Positions 8,585 through 16,202 of a stretch of DNA of 43,213 nt are shown piece by piece. The translations under genes and the position numbers were made by a program. The notes under the pieces were generated by a model. The model was given only the letters and a program-made list of their open reading frames with translations. It was not told the origin of the DNA and made no database searches. The first letter of the stretch is position 1, and each line of letters begins with the position of its first letter. Source of the DNA: Clostridiaceae bacterium (GTDB lineage: Bacteria > Bacillota > Clostridia > DSM-8532); assembly GCA_012520855.1 (NCBI GenBank), contig JAAYNO010000052.1:1-43213 (forward strand). The letters are read 5' to 3'.

Positions 8585-9426
8585 TTTGCTTTTCCTCCTT
8601 CATCCTGATTATTTTTATCGATCCTTGACATAACAGCCATAGAAATAAGAATCATAACCATAAGAATAATCGACAATGATGAACCAAAATGCCAGTTTCT
8701 TGAAAACAAGAATTGCTGCTCAATTAAATCTCCTATCAACGGCGTCTTCCCTCCGCCCAATAAGCCTGATATCACAAAAGTGCTTACAGCAGGCAAAAAT
8801 ACCATTGTTATGCCTGATACCACCCCAGGTATGCTTAATGGAAGTATGATTTTCATAAATGTAACCAGACGATTTCCGCCCAGATCGCTTGAAGCTTCAA
8901 GTACATGCTTGTCAATCTTGCTTAAGACCGTATATATAGGAAGAACCATAAAGGGCAGGAAATTATATACCATACCCAGAAGCACCGCCACTTTTCCCGG
9001 CATTATCTCAAGCCTTGGCAGACCAATCATCGTTAAAAATCTGTTAATGAGGCCGTTGGGAGATAGTAAAGACATCCATGCATAAGTTCTTAGCAGAAAA
9101 TTCATCCACATCGGAACAAGAAAAAGCATCAGCAGCAGATTTCTGTACTTATGATCTGTATTAGCAATAATCAATGCAACTGGATATCCCAAAACAAGGC
9201 AGATCATTGTGGAAACAAGTGCCAGCAGGAAGGAATCTCTTATCACCTTTAAATATAAGGGTTCTAAAACCTTTTTATAACTCTCCAATGAAAACTCCAA
9301 ACTACTTATATTATGGATATCTCCCTTTGTAAGGCTGTAAAAAAGAATCAAAAACAGAGGTACGACTATGAAAATAGCCATCCATACCGTATAGGGGTAA
9401 GACAGTACTCTTAAATTCTTTTTCAA
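8581..9426 (-). CDS. potB: Polyamine ABC transporter permease PotB
   Basis: I start this at a TTG (9426), which has GAGGGGAG five bases upstream and overlaps the potA stop as TTGA. A longer frame from a TTG at 9462 would run 40 bases into potA without such a site. The 281-aa protein has six predicted membrane segments, [13 protein letters not shown] in an extracytoplasmic position as in PotB/PotH, and the [20 protein letters not shown] loop. With PotC it forms the channel of the polyamine importer. Confidence 0.94.
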   Translation of the reverse strand: MKKNLRVLSYPYTVWMAIFIVVPLFLILFYSLTKGDIHNISSLEFSLESYKKVLEPLYLKVIRDSFLLALVSTMICLVLGYPVALIIANTDHKYRNLLLMLFLVPMWMNFLLRTYAWMSLLSPNGLINRFLTMIGLPRLEIMPGKVAVLLGMVYNFLPFMVLPIYTVLSKIDKHVLEASSDLGGNRLVTFMKIILPLSIPGVVSGITMVFLPAVSTFVISGLLGGGKTPLIGDLIEQQFLFSRNWHFGSSLSIILMVMILISMAVMSRIDKNNQDEGGKAK

Positions 9427-10472
9427 AGCGGCTCCCCTCTTTTCATAACCTGAATATCGCAAGGCTGGATATTCATTCCAACATAACTTCCAACAGGAAA
9501 CATCATGGTGCGATGAACCATATATTCTCTTATATCAGATTCAATGATCATTTCATAATGTACACCTTTAAAAATCACCGATTTTACCGTACCCTTTATC
9601 ATTCCATCATCCGGATTAGTCACGATACGAATATCTTCGGGACGGATAACAATATCTACCGGTTCATTTTTTGCAAAGCCTTTGTCGACACAATCCAGAA
9701 CAACATCGTCAAAAGCTACTTTATAATCCTCGGGCATAATAGCCTCTATAATGTTGCTTTCACCAATAAAGTCTGCAACAAAGCGATTCAACGGCTCATT
9801 ATATATATCCTGAGGTGTGCCCACCTGTTGGATCAATCCTTTATTCATAACGACTACGGTGTCCGACATTGTCAGGGCTTCCTCCTGATCATGAGTGACA
9901 TATATGAATGTTATGCCGACACTTCTCTGCATATCCAGAAGCTCAATCTGCATTTCTTTTCGCAGCTTTAGATCCAGGGCACCCAAAGGTTCGTCAAGCA
10001 AAAGTACTTTAGGTTCATTTACCAACGCTCTTGCTATAGCCACGCGCTGCTGCTGTCCTCCGCTTAAAGAGTCAACATTCCTTTTTTCAAAGCCTTCCAG
10101 GTCAACAAGCTTGAGCATCCTTTTAACGCGTCTTTCGATTTCGTTCTTTGGTATTTTTTTGATTCTTAGACCAAAAGCTATGTTCTCGAACACATTCATA
10201 TGAGTGAATAATGCATAACGCTGAAAAACTGTATTTATATTTCTCTTATAAGCCGGTATTGGATTAAGAAGCTTTCCTTCAAAAAGGATCTGTCCTTCGT
10301 CAGGATCCTCAAATCCGCCGATCATACGCAATGTGGTTGTTTTACCGCAGCCGCTGGGACCTAACAGGGTAACAAATTCATTTTCTTTGATCGTTAGGTT
10401 GATGCTGTCTACAGCAGTCATATCACCATAACGTTTGGTCAGATTTTTTAGTTCAATAAGGTTTTTTCCCAT
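9423..10472 (-). CDS. potA: Polyamine ABC transporter ATP-binding protein
   Basis: The product has 349 aa from the ATG at 10472, which is preceded by AGGAGA at good spacing. An upstream in-frame start at 10514 would overlap the regulator gene and lacks a site. Walker [10 protein letters not shown] (about 38-46), signature [15 protein letters not shown], Walker [13 protein letters not shown] and the H-loop YVTHDQEEA are all intact. The C-terminal third is a TOBE-type regulatory domain ([11 protein letters not shown]). It powers PotBC. Confidence 0.96.
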   Translation of the reverse strand: MGKNLIELKNLTKRYGDMTAVDSINLTIKENEFVTLLGPSGCGKTTTLRMIGGFEDPDEGQILFEGKLLNPIPAYKRNINTVFQRYALFTHMNVFENIAFGLRIKKIPKNEIERRVKRMLKLVDLEGFEKRNVDSLSGGQQQRVAIARALVNEPKVLLLDEPLGALDLKLRKEMQIELLDMQRSVGITFIYVTHDQEEALTMSDTVVVMNKGLIQQVGTPQDIYNEPLNRFVADFIGESNIIEAIMPEDYKVAFDDVVLDCVDKGFAKNEPVDIVIRPEDIRIVTNPDDGMIKGTVKSVIFKGVHYEMIIESDIREYMVHRTMMFPVGSYVGMNIQPCDIQVMKRGEPL

Positions 10473-10486
10473 TTTATATTCTCCTG

Positions 10487-11029
10487 CTAAAAGGTTGGTG
10501 GTGTTGAAATCCATAAAACTCTTGCCGTTGTTTTCCCCGTATTTTTCATCATATGAGTTTTATTTGGCTTAAACATGAAACAATCGCCTTTCTTTAATCG
10601 GAAGCGTTCTTTTCCAAAATACAGATACAGGCTTCCGCTTAAAACCATTCCGAACTCCTCGCCTTGATGAGGTTGATCTTCTTCAAAGCAACTGTTTGGC
10701 TTAATCTCTACAATAATTGGCTCCATCTGTCGTTTTTTCGCATTTGGTACGATCCAGTGGATAGCATAGCCTTCATCGGTGTATTCCTTTACAAAATAGT
10801 TTGAAGCCGTGAATACCACCTGTTCGTCTATTGCCTCTTCTCCAAAAAATTCCTGAAGGTTTGTACCAAGGCAGTCAAGTATATCCTGCAGCGTTGAAAT
10901 AGAAGGCGACGTAAGATCCCTTTCAAGCTGTGATATATACCCTTTGGTCAATTCGCAGCGATCAGCTATTTCCTCCTGGGTCATTCCGCTTACTAATCTT
11001 AAACGTTTTATTTTATTGCCGATTTGCAT
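10487..11029 (-). CDS. XRE-cupin transcriptional regulator of the polyamine operon
   Basis: This 180-aa protein has an N-terminal XRE helix-turn-helix (about residues 6-60: [20 protein letters not shown]) and a C-terminal cupin domain (about 108-178: [38 protein letters not shown]). Such proteins commonly sit at the head of potABCD or puu operons and sense a small ligand through the cupin. A GGAGG site precedes the ATG. It is the first gene of the operon and lies behind a promoter whose start region carries a dyad, so autoregulation by polyamine level is the likely mode. The ligand is not proven. Confidence 0.9.
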   Translation of the reverse strand: MQIGNKIKRLRLVSGMTQEEIADRCELTKGYISQLERDLTSPSISTLQDILDCLGTNLQEFFGEEAIDEQVVFTASNYFVKEYTDEGYAIHWIVPNAKKRQMEPIIVEIKPNSCFEEDQPHQGEEFGMVLSGSLYLYFGKERFRLKKGDCFMFKPNKTHMMKNTGKTTARVLWISTPPTF

Positions 11030-11098
11030 GAATTTACCTCCAATTGCAGTAAAAAGCTTACTATCATCAATCTTATCAATATTTCTACATTACAAAAA

Positions 11099-11115
11099 GT
11101 TTAATTTTACTAAAC
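11099..11115 (-). promoter_or_regulatory. Candidate operator for the XRE-cupin regulator
   Basis: The 17-bp dyad GTTTAgTaaaaTtAAAC-like sequence (arms GTTTA/TAAAC plus one inner matching pair) lies directly downstream of the -10 box and should cover the transcription start. Its position suits a repressor blocking RNA polymerase. Assignment to this regulator is inference from proximity. Confidence 0.4.
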
Positions 11116-11125
11116 AACAGTACAT

Positions 11126-11154
11126 ATTATTGCACTGTTTATTAAAAAAGTCAA
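11126..11154 (-). promoter_or_regulatory. Promoter of the potRABCD-speA-tmk run
   Basis: On the minus strand TTGACT (11154-11149) and AATAAT (11131-11126) are separated by 17 bp. The leader to the regulator ATG is about 90 nt. This is the only clear promoter I see before the ten closely packed minus-strand genes that follow. Confidence 0.7.
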
Positions 11155-11211
11155 TTATAAATTTTTTATAATGATATAACTGGTATATAATACTTTTTTA
11201 TTATTTGCATC

Positions 11212-11245
11212 AAAAAAGGAGCTGTCTTTTAAAAACAACTCCTTT
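11212..11245 (-). terminator. Rho-independent terminator after lepB
   Basis: On the minus strand AAAGGAGTTGT pairs with ACAGCTCCTTT (11 bp, one G-U) around a loop of about 11 nt, and the final T run is six long. It begins about 20 bp past the lepB stop and ends the yccF-nadD-yqeK-mgtC-lepB run. Confidence 0.85.
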
Positions 11246-11263
11246 ATGGTATGCTTACCGTTA

Positions 11264-11881
11264 TTATTTATAAAGAGAACCAAATTTATTAAAAGGCATC
11301 ACCCTGAAGATGGCTTTTCCTTCAACCCAGGACTGATCTATTTTGCCAAAATTCCTGCTATCCAGGCTTTGGCCTCTGTTGTCTCCCAGAACAAACAGCT
11401 CTCCCGGAAGTACCTCTGTTTTTCCAAGATCCCTGTTAAGTACAGTATTTTCAAAAGGGTCGATCCTTGCATAAGGTTCATTTTGGGCCTCGCCGTTAAC
11501 ATAAAGCACATTGTCACGTATTTCTATAGTGTCGCCAGGTATACCGATCACCCTTTTAATCAGCCTGTTCCTTCTATATTCCTTCCTGAGCTTCATGGAA
11601 ATATCACCAATATAGATTGAAGCTCTTCCAATAATTCCGTTAACAGGCTCATCCCTTAAAAAAATAATAATGTCGCCGCGCTTTGGCTCTGAAAAACTAT
11701 ATGCCAATTTGCTCATTATTAGTTTATCTCCCGGCTCTAAGGTCTCAACCATAGATTCCATATTGACCTCCGTCAAAGCGAATAGTTCGCTTTGAATTAT
11801 TGAGGCTATCAAAATTGCAGCGAATATTAAAAAAACCCATTCTAAAATCTCTCTTATGATGCTTTTCCTCGTTTTTACCAA
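11264..11881 (-). CDS. lepB: Type I signal peptidase
   Basis: This 205-aa membrane-anchored protease has one N-terminal membrane helix (residues about 12-32). The Ser/Lys dyad is Ser43 in NMESMVETL and Lys109 in RLIKRVIGIPGD, and GDNRGQSLDSRNFG is the conserved box E. It cleaves exported pre-proteins outside the membrane. The start is a TTG with GGAG about 12 nt upstream; an in-frame stop just before it rules out a longer protein, and no later ATG precedes the active site except one beside it. Confidence 0.95.
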   Translation of the reverse strand: MVKTRKSIIREILEWVFLIFAAILIASIIQSELFALTEVNMESMVETLEPGDKLIMSKLAYSFSEPKRGDIIIFLRDEPVNGIIGRASIYIGDISMKLRKEYRRNRLIKRVIGIPGDTIEIRDNVLYVNGEAQNEPYARIDPFENTVLNRDLGKTEVLPGELFVLGDNRGQSLDSRNFGKIDQSWVEGKAIFRVMPFNKFGSLYK

Positions 11882-11900
11882 AAGTATTTACATCTCCTTT

Positions 11901-12596
11901 TCACAGGGAAACCTTCAGTATCCCGTCTACCTCATATATTTTAGCTGATATCTCGGCTAAATCCAATGCTTTATTTTCAGACTCCAAATAAAAAAGTATT
12001 CTCTGCTTGCCGGTACTGGCGTTTTCAGTTACCTCCATACTTTTTACGGCGATCTTAAATTCTTTCAGTAAATCGTTCAAAGGTATGATCAATTGTTTTT
12101 CTGCATCTCCTTCAACTTCAAGTAACCTTGGCTTTTTTTTCCTTGTAAATTTATTCTCCACCCCTTTAAGATACATCAACACGGCCCATATTAATATAGT
12201 TGCCAGGATTGCCCCGGTATAAAAGCCGACACCGCAAGCTAAACCTACACCTGCCACGATCCATATACTGGCTGCGGTTGTAATACCTTTGACAGAAGCG
12301 CCATGTCTTAAAATCGCACCGGCTCCTAAAAATCCTATACCGCTGACTACCTGGCCTGCCATTCGGGTCGGATCAATATTGATTTGTCCTTCATATGCCG
12401 TTATTAAGAAATGGACAATCACCATCGTCAGGCATGAACCCATACACACAAGAATATGTGTTCTGAAGCCTGCCGGCCTGTTGCGCGAGTATTCGCGTTC
12501 GAATCCGATAATTCCTCCTAAAAGGCATGACATAAGTATTCGCGTAAATATAACGATCAGGAACTGAGGATTTAATTGAAAAAGAAACCATTCCAT
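11901..12596 (-). CDS. MgtC/SapB family membrane protein
   Basis: The 231-aa protein has four or more N-terminal membrane helices with the family signatures GGIIGFEREY, RPAGFRTHILVCMGS and GQVVSGIGFLGAGAIL. A C-terminal soluble ACT-like domain (about 155-231) follows. MgtC relatives are linked to magnesium limitation and to control of the F-type ATPase in other bacteria; the role here is unproven. It sits between lepB and yqeK, where ribosome-silencing factor rsfS would often be found in this part of Firmicute genomes. Confidence 0.9.
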   Translation of the reverse strand: MEWFLFQLNPQFLIVIFTRILMSCLLGGIIGFEREYSRNRPAGFRTHILVCMGSCLTMVIVHFLITAYEGQINIDPTRMAGQVVSGIGFLGAGAILRHGASVKGITTAASIWIVAGVGLACGVGFYTGAILATILIWAVLMYLKGVENKFTRKKKPRLLEVEGDAEKQLIIPLNDLLKEFKIAVKSMEVTENASTGKQRILFYLESENKALDLAEISAKIYEVDGILKVSL

Positions 12597-12628
12597 AAAG
12601 GTACCACTCCCTTTGTATTATAGATATT

Positions 12629-13204
12629 TCATTTTCTTTCTTTTATGAGCCTGAGACTGTGGTTTCTGGTCTCAACCGTTCTGCCGTGTAGAAGAACACC
12701 TTTATTCAGGATGAACTTAATCGTGCTTTCCGAGCATAAAACGATACAATAATCCAAATCTTCAAAAGCGGCCTTTCTCATTTCTTCAATGCCTTCAAAA
12801 TACCTCAATGGTTCGATATAGTCTGCAACATATATAATTTTTTCAAGAAGATTCATACCAGCCCTTCCGGTTGTGTGCCATTTGATCGCTCCAAGGACTT
12901 CTTCATCTGAAATCCCATATTTGTATCTTGCCAAATGTTCTCCTATAATGCCATGCAGAAGTTTTGGCTGCAGCAGTTCGATCTCATCGGCCTTATATCT
13001 TATTTTTTTCACATATTCCCTTGCATCATCCCCTCTGTAATTTTTACCGCAATCATGAAGTATTCCGGCCAGCAGGGCTTTTTCAATATCGGCTCCATAA
13101 AGTTTTGCAAGAGATCGTGAAACCTCCATAACATTTACCGAGTGTTGATATCTTTTACTGTCGAGTTCCTTCTTAAGCATATCCATAATTGTTGTAATGT
13201 CCAT
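12629..13204 (-). CDS. yqeK: HD-domain Ap4A hydrolase YqeK (symmetrical bis(5'-nucleosyl)-tetraphosphatase)
   Basis: Starting at the ATG at 13204 (AGAGGA upstream) the protein has 191 aa, the usual family length. A longer frame to 13315 would begin inside a dispersed repeat and translate it as the well-known artefact VILSEAKNL, so I reject it. Metal-binding motifs are YQHSVNVMEVS, GILHDCGK (HD pair) and HGIIGEHLA. YqeK-type enzymes cut Ap4A symmetrically to ADP. It is separated from nadD, its normal partner, by a 135-bp repeat-bearing gap. Confidence 0.92.
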   Translation of the reverse strand: MDITTIMDMLKKELDSKRYQHSVNVMEVSRSLAKLYGADIEKALLAGILHDCGKNYRGDDAREYVKKIRYKADEIELLQPKLLHGIIGEHLARYKYGISDEEVLGAIKWHTTGRAGMNLLEKIIYVADYIEPLRYFEGIEEMRKAAFEDLDYCIVLCSESTIKFILNKGVLLHGRTVETRNHSLRLIKERK

Positions 13205-13265
13205 ATAAATGCTTCCTCTTAACTCTAATTTCTTTATTATAGAGGCCAGCGACTTTAGTCGTTTC

Positions 13266-13291
13266 AGATTCTTCGCTTCGCTCAGAATGAC
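13266..13291. repeat. Dispersed repeat copy (agattcttcgcttcgctcag...gac family) between nadD and yqeK
   Basis: A near-exact copy of a 26-bp imperfect palindrome found at least five more times in this window (about 18.35, 35.9, 36.0, 40.4 and 41.66 kb). Immediately to its right, 13292-13340 holds a pyrimidine-rich run of short near-repeats (AACTTCCAACCTCCAACC), another simple-sequence pattern. No coding function. Confidence 0.85.
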
Positions 13292-13339
13292 TTTAATGCG
13301 AATTCTAACTTCCAACCTCCAACCTTTATCTTCTAACTT

Positions 13340-13942
13340 CTATTTTATGTACAGCCGGTTTTTTCTTATATATGCCTCAACCGCAGGTGTTACCATATAC
13401 TTTATTGATAAACCTTCCTCCACTCTTTTCCTTATATATGACGAGGCATAATTCATAGCTCTGCCCGAAAATTTGAATATTTTCGCTCCGAACTGGCTGA
13501 CAAGCTTAATTATCGTATTATCAAGATAGTTCTCCTGAGTATCAGGTCTGGAAGCAACTATTATTGAAGCAAGCTTGAATATCTCATCAAAATTTTTCCA
13601 TGTTTCAATTTGAACTAATGAATCTGCACCTACTATTAGATATAGTCTTTTTTGGCTCCCATATAGCTTTTTAAATGCCATGAGGGTGTCAACTGTATAT
13701 GAAGAACCGTCCCGTTTCATTTCTATATCGCTGGCTTCAAAGAATGGATTGTCTGCTATGGCAAGCTTTACCATTCTAAGTCTGTCATAAGCTTCTGTTA
13801 CTTTGGTATCAGTCTTATGCGGAGGTATCCTGGCAGGAATGAAAATTACTTTTTCCAGGTTAAATTCTTCTCTTATGCCCTCACACATAATAAGATGTCC
13901 ATAATGTACAGGGTCGAAAGTTCCCCCCATTAAACCTATCAC
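13340..13942 (-). CDS. nadD: Nicotinate-nucleotide adenylyltransferase
   Basis: The 200-aa product transfers AMP to nicotinate mononucleotide to give deamido-NAD. Family motifs are IGLMGGTFDPVHYGHL at the N-terminus, RDGSSYTVDTL in the middle and the SSYIRKRVEEG to TPAVEAYI C-terminal block. I start at a GTG (13942) preceded by AGGGGTG, which leaves 10 bp to the yccF stop. The ATG 15 codons upstream would overlap yccF by 35 bases and extend beyond the usual N-terminus. Confidence 0.94.
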   Translation of the reverse strand: MIGLMGGTFDPVHYGHLIMCEGIREEFNLEKVIFIPARIPPHKTDTKVTEAYDRLRMVKLAIADNPFFEASDIEMKRDGSSYTVDTLMAFKKLYGSQKRLYLIVGADSLVQIETWKNFDEIFKLASIIVASRPDTQENYLDNTIIKLVSQFGAKIFKFSGRAMNYASSYIRKRVEEGLSIKYMVTPAVEAYIRKNRLYIK

Positions 13943-13952
13943 TATAACACCC

Positions 13953-14330
13953 CTATAGCCAGCTTTTTGTATAGATTCTTGCCCCAAAGGGAATCAGGGA
14001 AAGCTTCGCAAGCTTAAAATGCTGTTTCCCGAATGGGATCCCTATAATTGTAATGCAAAATATAAGCCCTGCGGCTAAATGAGTAATACAAAGCTCCCAG
14101 CCCAAAAGTATGATCCAGAGAATATTACCTATCAAACCACCGAGACCGAACCTTCCAACTTCTATATCACGACCAAAAGGAAACAGTACAAATGAGGCAA
14201 TCTTAAAACACTGTATCCCGAAAGGAATTCCAACAAATGTTATGCAGCAGAGGATCCCCGCTATGAACCAAAGGATAGCTGAAATCAAACCTCCGAAAAC
14301 TATCCAGATAATATTACCTAATAAATGCAC
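13953..14330 (-). CDS. yccF: YccF-domain inner membrane protein
   Basis: The 125-aa protein contains two copies of a membrane repeat, GNIIWIVFGG...CITFVGIPFG and GNILWIILLG...CITIIGIPFG, each ending in a short amphipathic stretch with PFGR/PFGA. This duplicated architecture defines the YccF family. Function is unknown. A GGAGG site precedes the ATG. It leads the unit that continues with nadD 10 bp later. Confidence 0.9.
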   Translation of the reverse strand: MHLLGNIIWIVFGGLISAILWFIAGILCCITFVGIPFGIQCFKIASFVLFPFGRDIEVGRFGLGGLIGNILWIILLGWELCITHLAAGLIFCITIIGIPFGKQHFKLAKLSLIPFGARIYTKSWL

Positions 14331-14433
14331 TGTATCACCTCCATAAATTACATTATTTATTAGTATATCATAGTCTATATACTATGAACCAGTTTTGGCT
14401 TTTTGCACATTTTACAGTGTTTTATATATACAA

Positions 14434-14462
14434 ATGCCCGTCCATTTTTTGTGGACAGGCAT
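14434..14462 (-). terminator. Stem-loop terminator after the HMA-like gene
   Basis: ATGCCYGTCC and GGACRGGCAT form a 10-bp stem with a loop of about nine nt and one G-U pair. On the minus strand it lies 22 bp past the stop, but the tail is only TTTGTATATAT, so termination may be partial. 14331-14433 otherwise holds an imperfect dyad CATAGT-ATATAG-ACTATG at 14369-14386 in the likely yccF promoter. Confidence 0.55.
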
Positions 14463-14483
14463 AGCTGCTCGGAAATAATTAGT

Positions 14484-14696
14484 CTACTTAATACTGAAGT
14501 CTGCGTCTTCAATAGTCTCTTTAATTATCTCATCGTTTAACCTTTCGTCATCATATTCAACAGCAACGCGTCTAGCATTTAAATCGACAATGACCTCAAG
14601 AACTCCATTTAATACAGAAAGCGAATTTTTGATTATTCCCGCCGATTCATCGGTTGTCATTCCCTCAACATTAAATGCTATATTTTGAACAGCCAT
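14484..14696 (-). CDS. HMA-fold protein lacking the metal-binding cysteines
   Basis: This 70-aa protein has the size and beta-alpha-beta pattern of copper chaperone/HMA domains: VEGMTTDESAGIIKNSL, then VLEVIVDLNARRVAVEYDDE, then a final IKETIEDADFSI. The GMTCxxC metal motif is replaced by GMTTDES, so no cysteine is present and Cu or Zn binding in the normal way is ruled out. It has its own promoter, a GAGGTG site and a terminator, so it seems a maintained single gene rather than debris. Function is unknown. Confidence 0.8.
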   Translation of the reverse strand: MAVQNIAFNVEGMTTDESAGIIKNSLSVLNGVLEVIVDLNARRVAVEYDDERLNDEIIKETIEDADFSIK

Positions 14697-14724
14697 TATA
14701 TCACCTCACAAAGTAGTCAAAAGA

Positions 14725-14753
14725 ATTATATAATATTGTTCAAAATATGTCCA
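14725..14753 (-). promoter_or_regulatory. Promoter of the HMA-like gene
   Basis: On the minus strand TGGACA (14753-14748) and a perfect TATAAT (14730-14725) are 17 bp apart. The leader to the ATG is about 25 nt. Confidence 0.7.
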
Positions 14754-14767
14754 TGATTATTATTTCT

Positions 14768-15703
14768 TTATAAGCCCGCCTGAATATTTCTTAATCGATT
14801 TATCAGAGCAGTAAAGTAGTCTGGTAATGGTGCTTCAAAAACCATATCTTCATTGCTGACAGGATGCTTAAGCTTTAAAAATCTGGCATGAAGAGCCTGA
14901 CCATCTGTATCGGCCAGATTGAATTTTTTCCCGTAAACCTCGTCTCCCGTGATGGGATGCCCTATATAAGACATATGAACACGTATCTGATGGGTTCTTC
15001 CTGTTTCCAGCTCACATTGTATATAGGTATGGGATTTAAATCGCTCAAGAACCTTGAAATGTGTAACAGCGGGCTTCCCATTCTTAACATTGACCGACAT
15101 CTTTTTTCTGTTTATCGGATGGCGCCCTATAGGTGCCGATATTTTTCCAGAGTCCTTTTCGATCCTTCCGTCAACAATGGTTTCATATATCCGCTGAATC
15201 TGGTGTTTTTTTAGCTGTTCCGATAAACTAAGATGGGCTTCGTTGCTTTTTGCTATCACAAGCAGACCGGTTGTGTCCTTATCGATTCGATGTACTATTC
15301 CCGGCCTTCTCACTCCGTTTATATCCGACAGGGAATCCCTGCAATGGTACAGTAATGCGTTTACCAAAGTTCCTTCCCAGTTGCCCGCAGCGGGGTGAAC
15401 GACAAGATTTTTTGGTTTATTAATAACAATAATGCTGTCATCCTCAAATATAATATCCAGCGGGATATTCTGTGCATCAACAGTTAAAGGCTTAGGTTCG
15501 GGTATCTTTACTTCCACAACCATCCCCGATCTCGTCCTTGTACCGCTTTTGGCAGAAGCACCATCAATGGTTATCAAACCTTCTTCAATCAGCTTTTGGA
15601 TATAGCTTCTGGTCAAAGATTCTATTTTAGATGCGACGAAAGTATCAAGTCTTTTCCCTTCATCAGTCGGATCGATAATAAAGGTATCAGTCCTGCTGTT
15701 CAT
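14768..15703 (-). CDS. rluD: RluD/RluA-family 23S rRNA pseudouridine synthase
   Basis: The 311-aa protein starts at the ATG at 15703, which has GAGGTG closely upstream; a TTG at 15724 has no site. An N-terminal S4 RNA-binding domain (about 10-75: RLDTFVASKI, LTRSYIQKLIEEGLI) precedes the catalytic domain with HRIDKDTTGLLVIAKS carrying the catalytic Asp and ETGRTHQIRVHMSYIGHP. It isomerises uridines in large-subunit rRNA. It overlaps the 3' end of lspA by 17 bp, the classic lspA-ylyB arrangement. Confidence 0.94.
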   Translation of the reverse strand: MNSRTDTFIIDPTDEGKRLDTFVASKIESLTRSYIQKLIEEGLITIDGASAKSGTRTRSGMVVEVKIPEPKPLTVDAQNIPLDIIFEDDSIIVINKPKNLVVHPAAGNWEGTLVNALLYHCRDSLSDINGVRRPGIVHRIDKDTTGLLVIAKSNEAHLSLSEQLKKHQIQRIYETIVDGRIEKDSGKISAPIGRHPINRKKMSVNVKNGKPAVTHFKVLERFKSHTYIQCELETGRTHQIRVHMSYIGHPITGDEVYGKKFNLADTDGQALHARFLKLKHPVSNEDMVFEAPLPDYFTALINRLRNIQAGL

Positions 15704-16181
15704 CAGGCACCTCGTTCGATTCAATTATAGGTTTTTTTGGTTCATGGTAAATAAAAAGAACATAAATAATCAGTAGGAATACGCCTATATTTATACAGAT
15801 ATCAGCCACGTTAAAAACGGGGAAATCATATCCAAAGGGATAAAAATCAAGAAAGTCCACCACGAAACCTCTTAAAACTCTGTCAATAAAGTTCCCGACA
15901 GCTCCGGATATTATGAACGCCAATGAGGTTCTTAAGACTAGATTTCTATTCTTTATAAAATACCAGATCATTCCTCCCACAACTGCAATAGTAAGTATTA
16001 TAAAAACCCACCTGAAATTTTGCAGGATACCGAAAGCTGCACCCCGATTTTCCAGATACGTCAAGTAAAAAAAGTCTTTGATTATCGGAAATTTATCATA
16101 TTGAAGCTGGTTAGTCAAAAAATACCACTTGGTTATCTGATCAATTCCTATTAAACCTATTATTAAAATGATCCAAAGCAT
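15687..16181 (-). CDS. lspA: Lipoprotein signal peptidase (signal peptidase II)
   Basis: This 164-aa protein with four membrane helices is an aspartyl protease. Conserved blocks are IDQITKWYF, ENRGAAFGI, SGAVGNFIDRVLRGFVVDF and FPVFNVADICI; the last two hold the catalytic Asp pair. It removes signal peptides from lipoproteins such as PotD after lipidation. GAGGATATAATT precedes the ATG. It lies 21 bp downstream of the SpoIID-like gene. Confidence 0.96.
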   Translation of the reverse strand: MLWIILIIGLIGIDQITKWYFLTNQLQYDKFPIIKDFFYLTYLENRGAAFGILQNFRWVFIILTIAVVGGMIWYFIKNRNLVLRTSLAFIISGAVGNFIDRVLRGFVVDFLDFYPFGYDFPVFNVADICINIGVFLLIIYVLFIYHEPKKPIIESNEVPDEQQD

Positions 16182-16202
16182 AATTATATCCTCAATCCTG
16201 TA

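Noticed and set aside
13205-13315. 37-codon N-terminal extension of YqeK
   Set aside because: It translates the dispersed repeat (VILSEAKNL) and lacks homology; the ATG at 13204 has a proper site.
13700-13725. GAACCGTCCCG, similar to the GGGGACGG palindrome core
   Set aside because: It encodes the conserved RDGSSYT motif of NadD and forms no palindrome.
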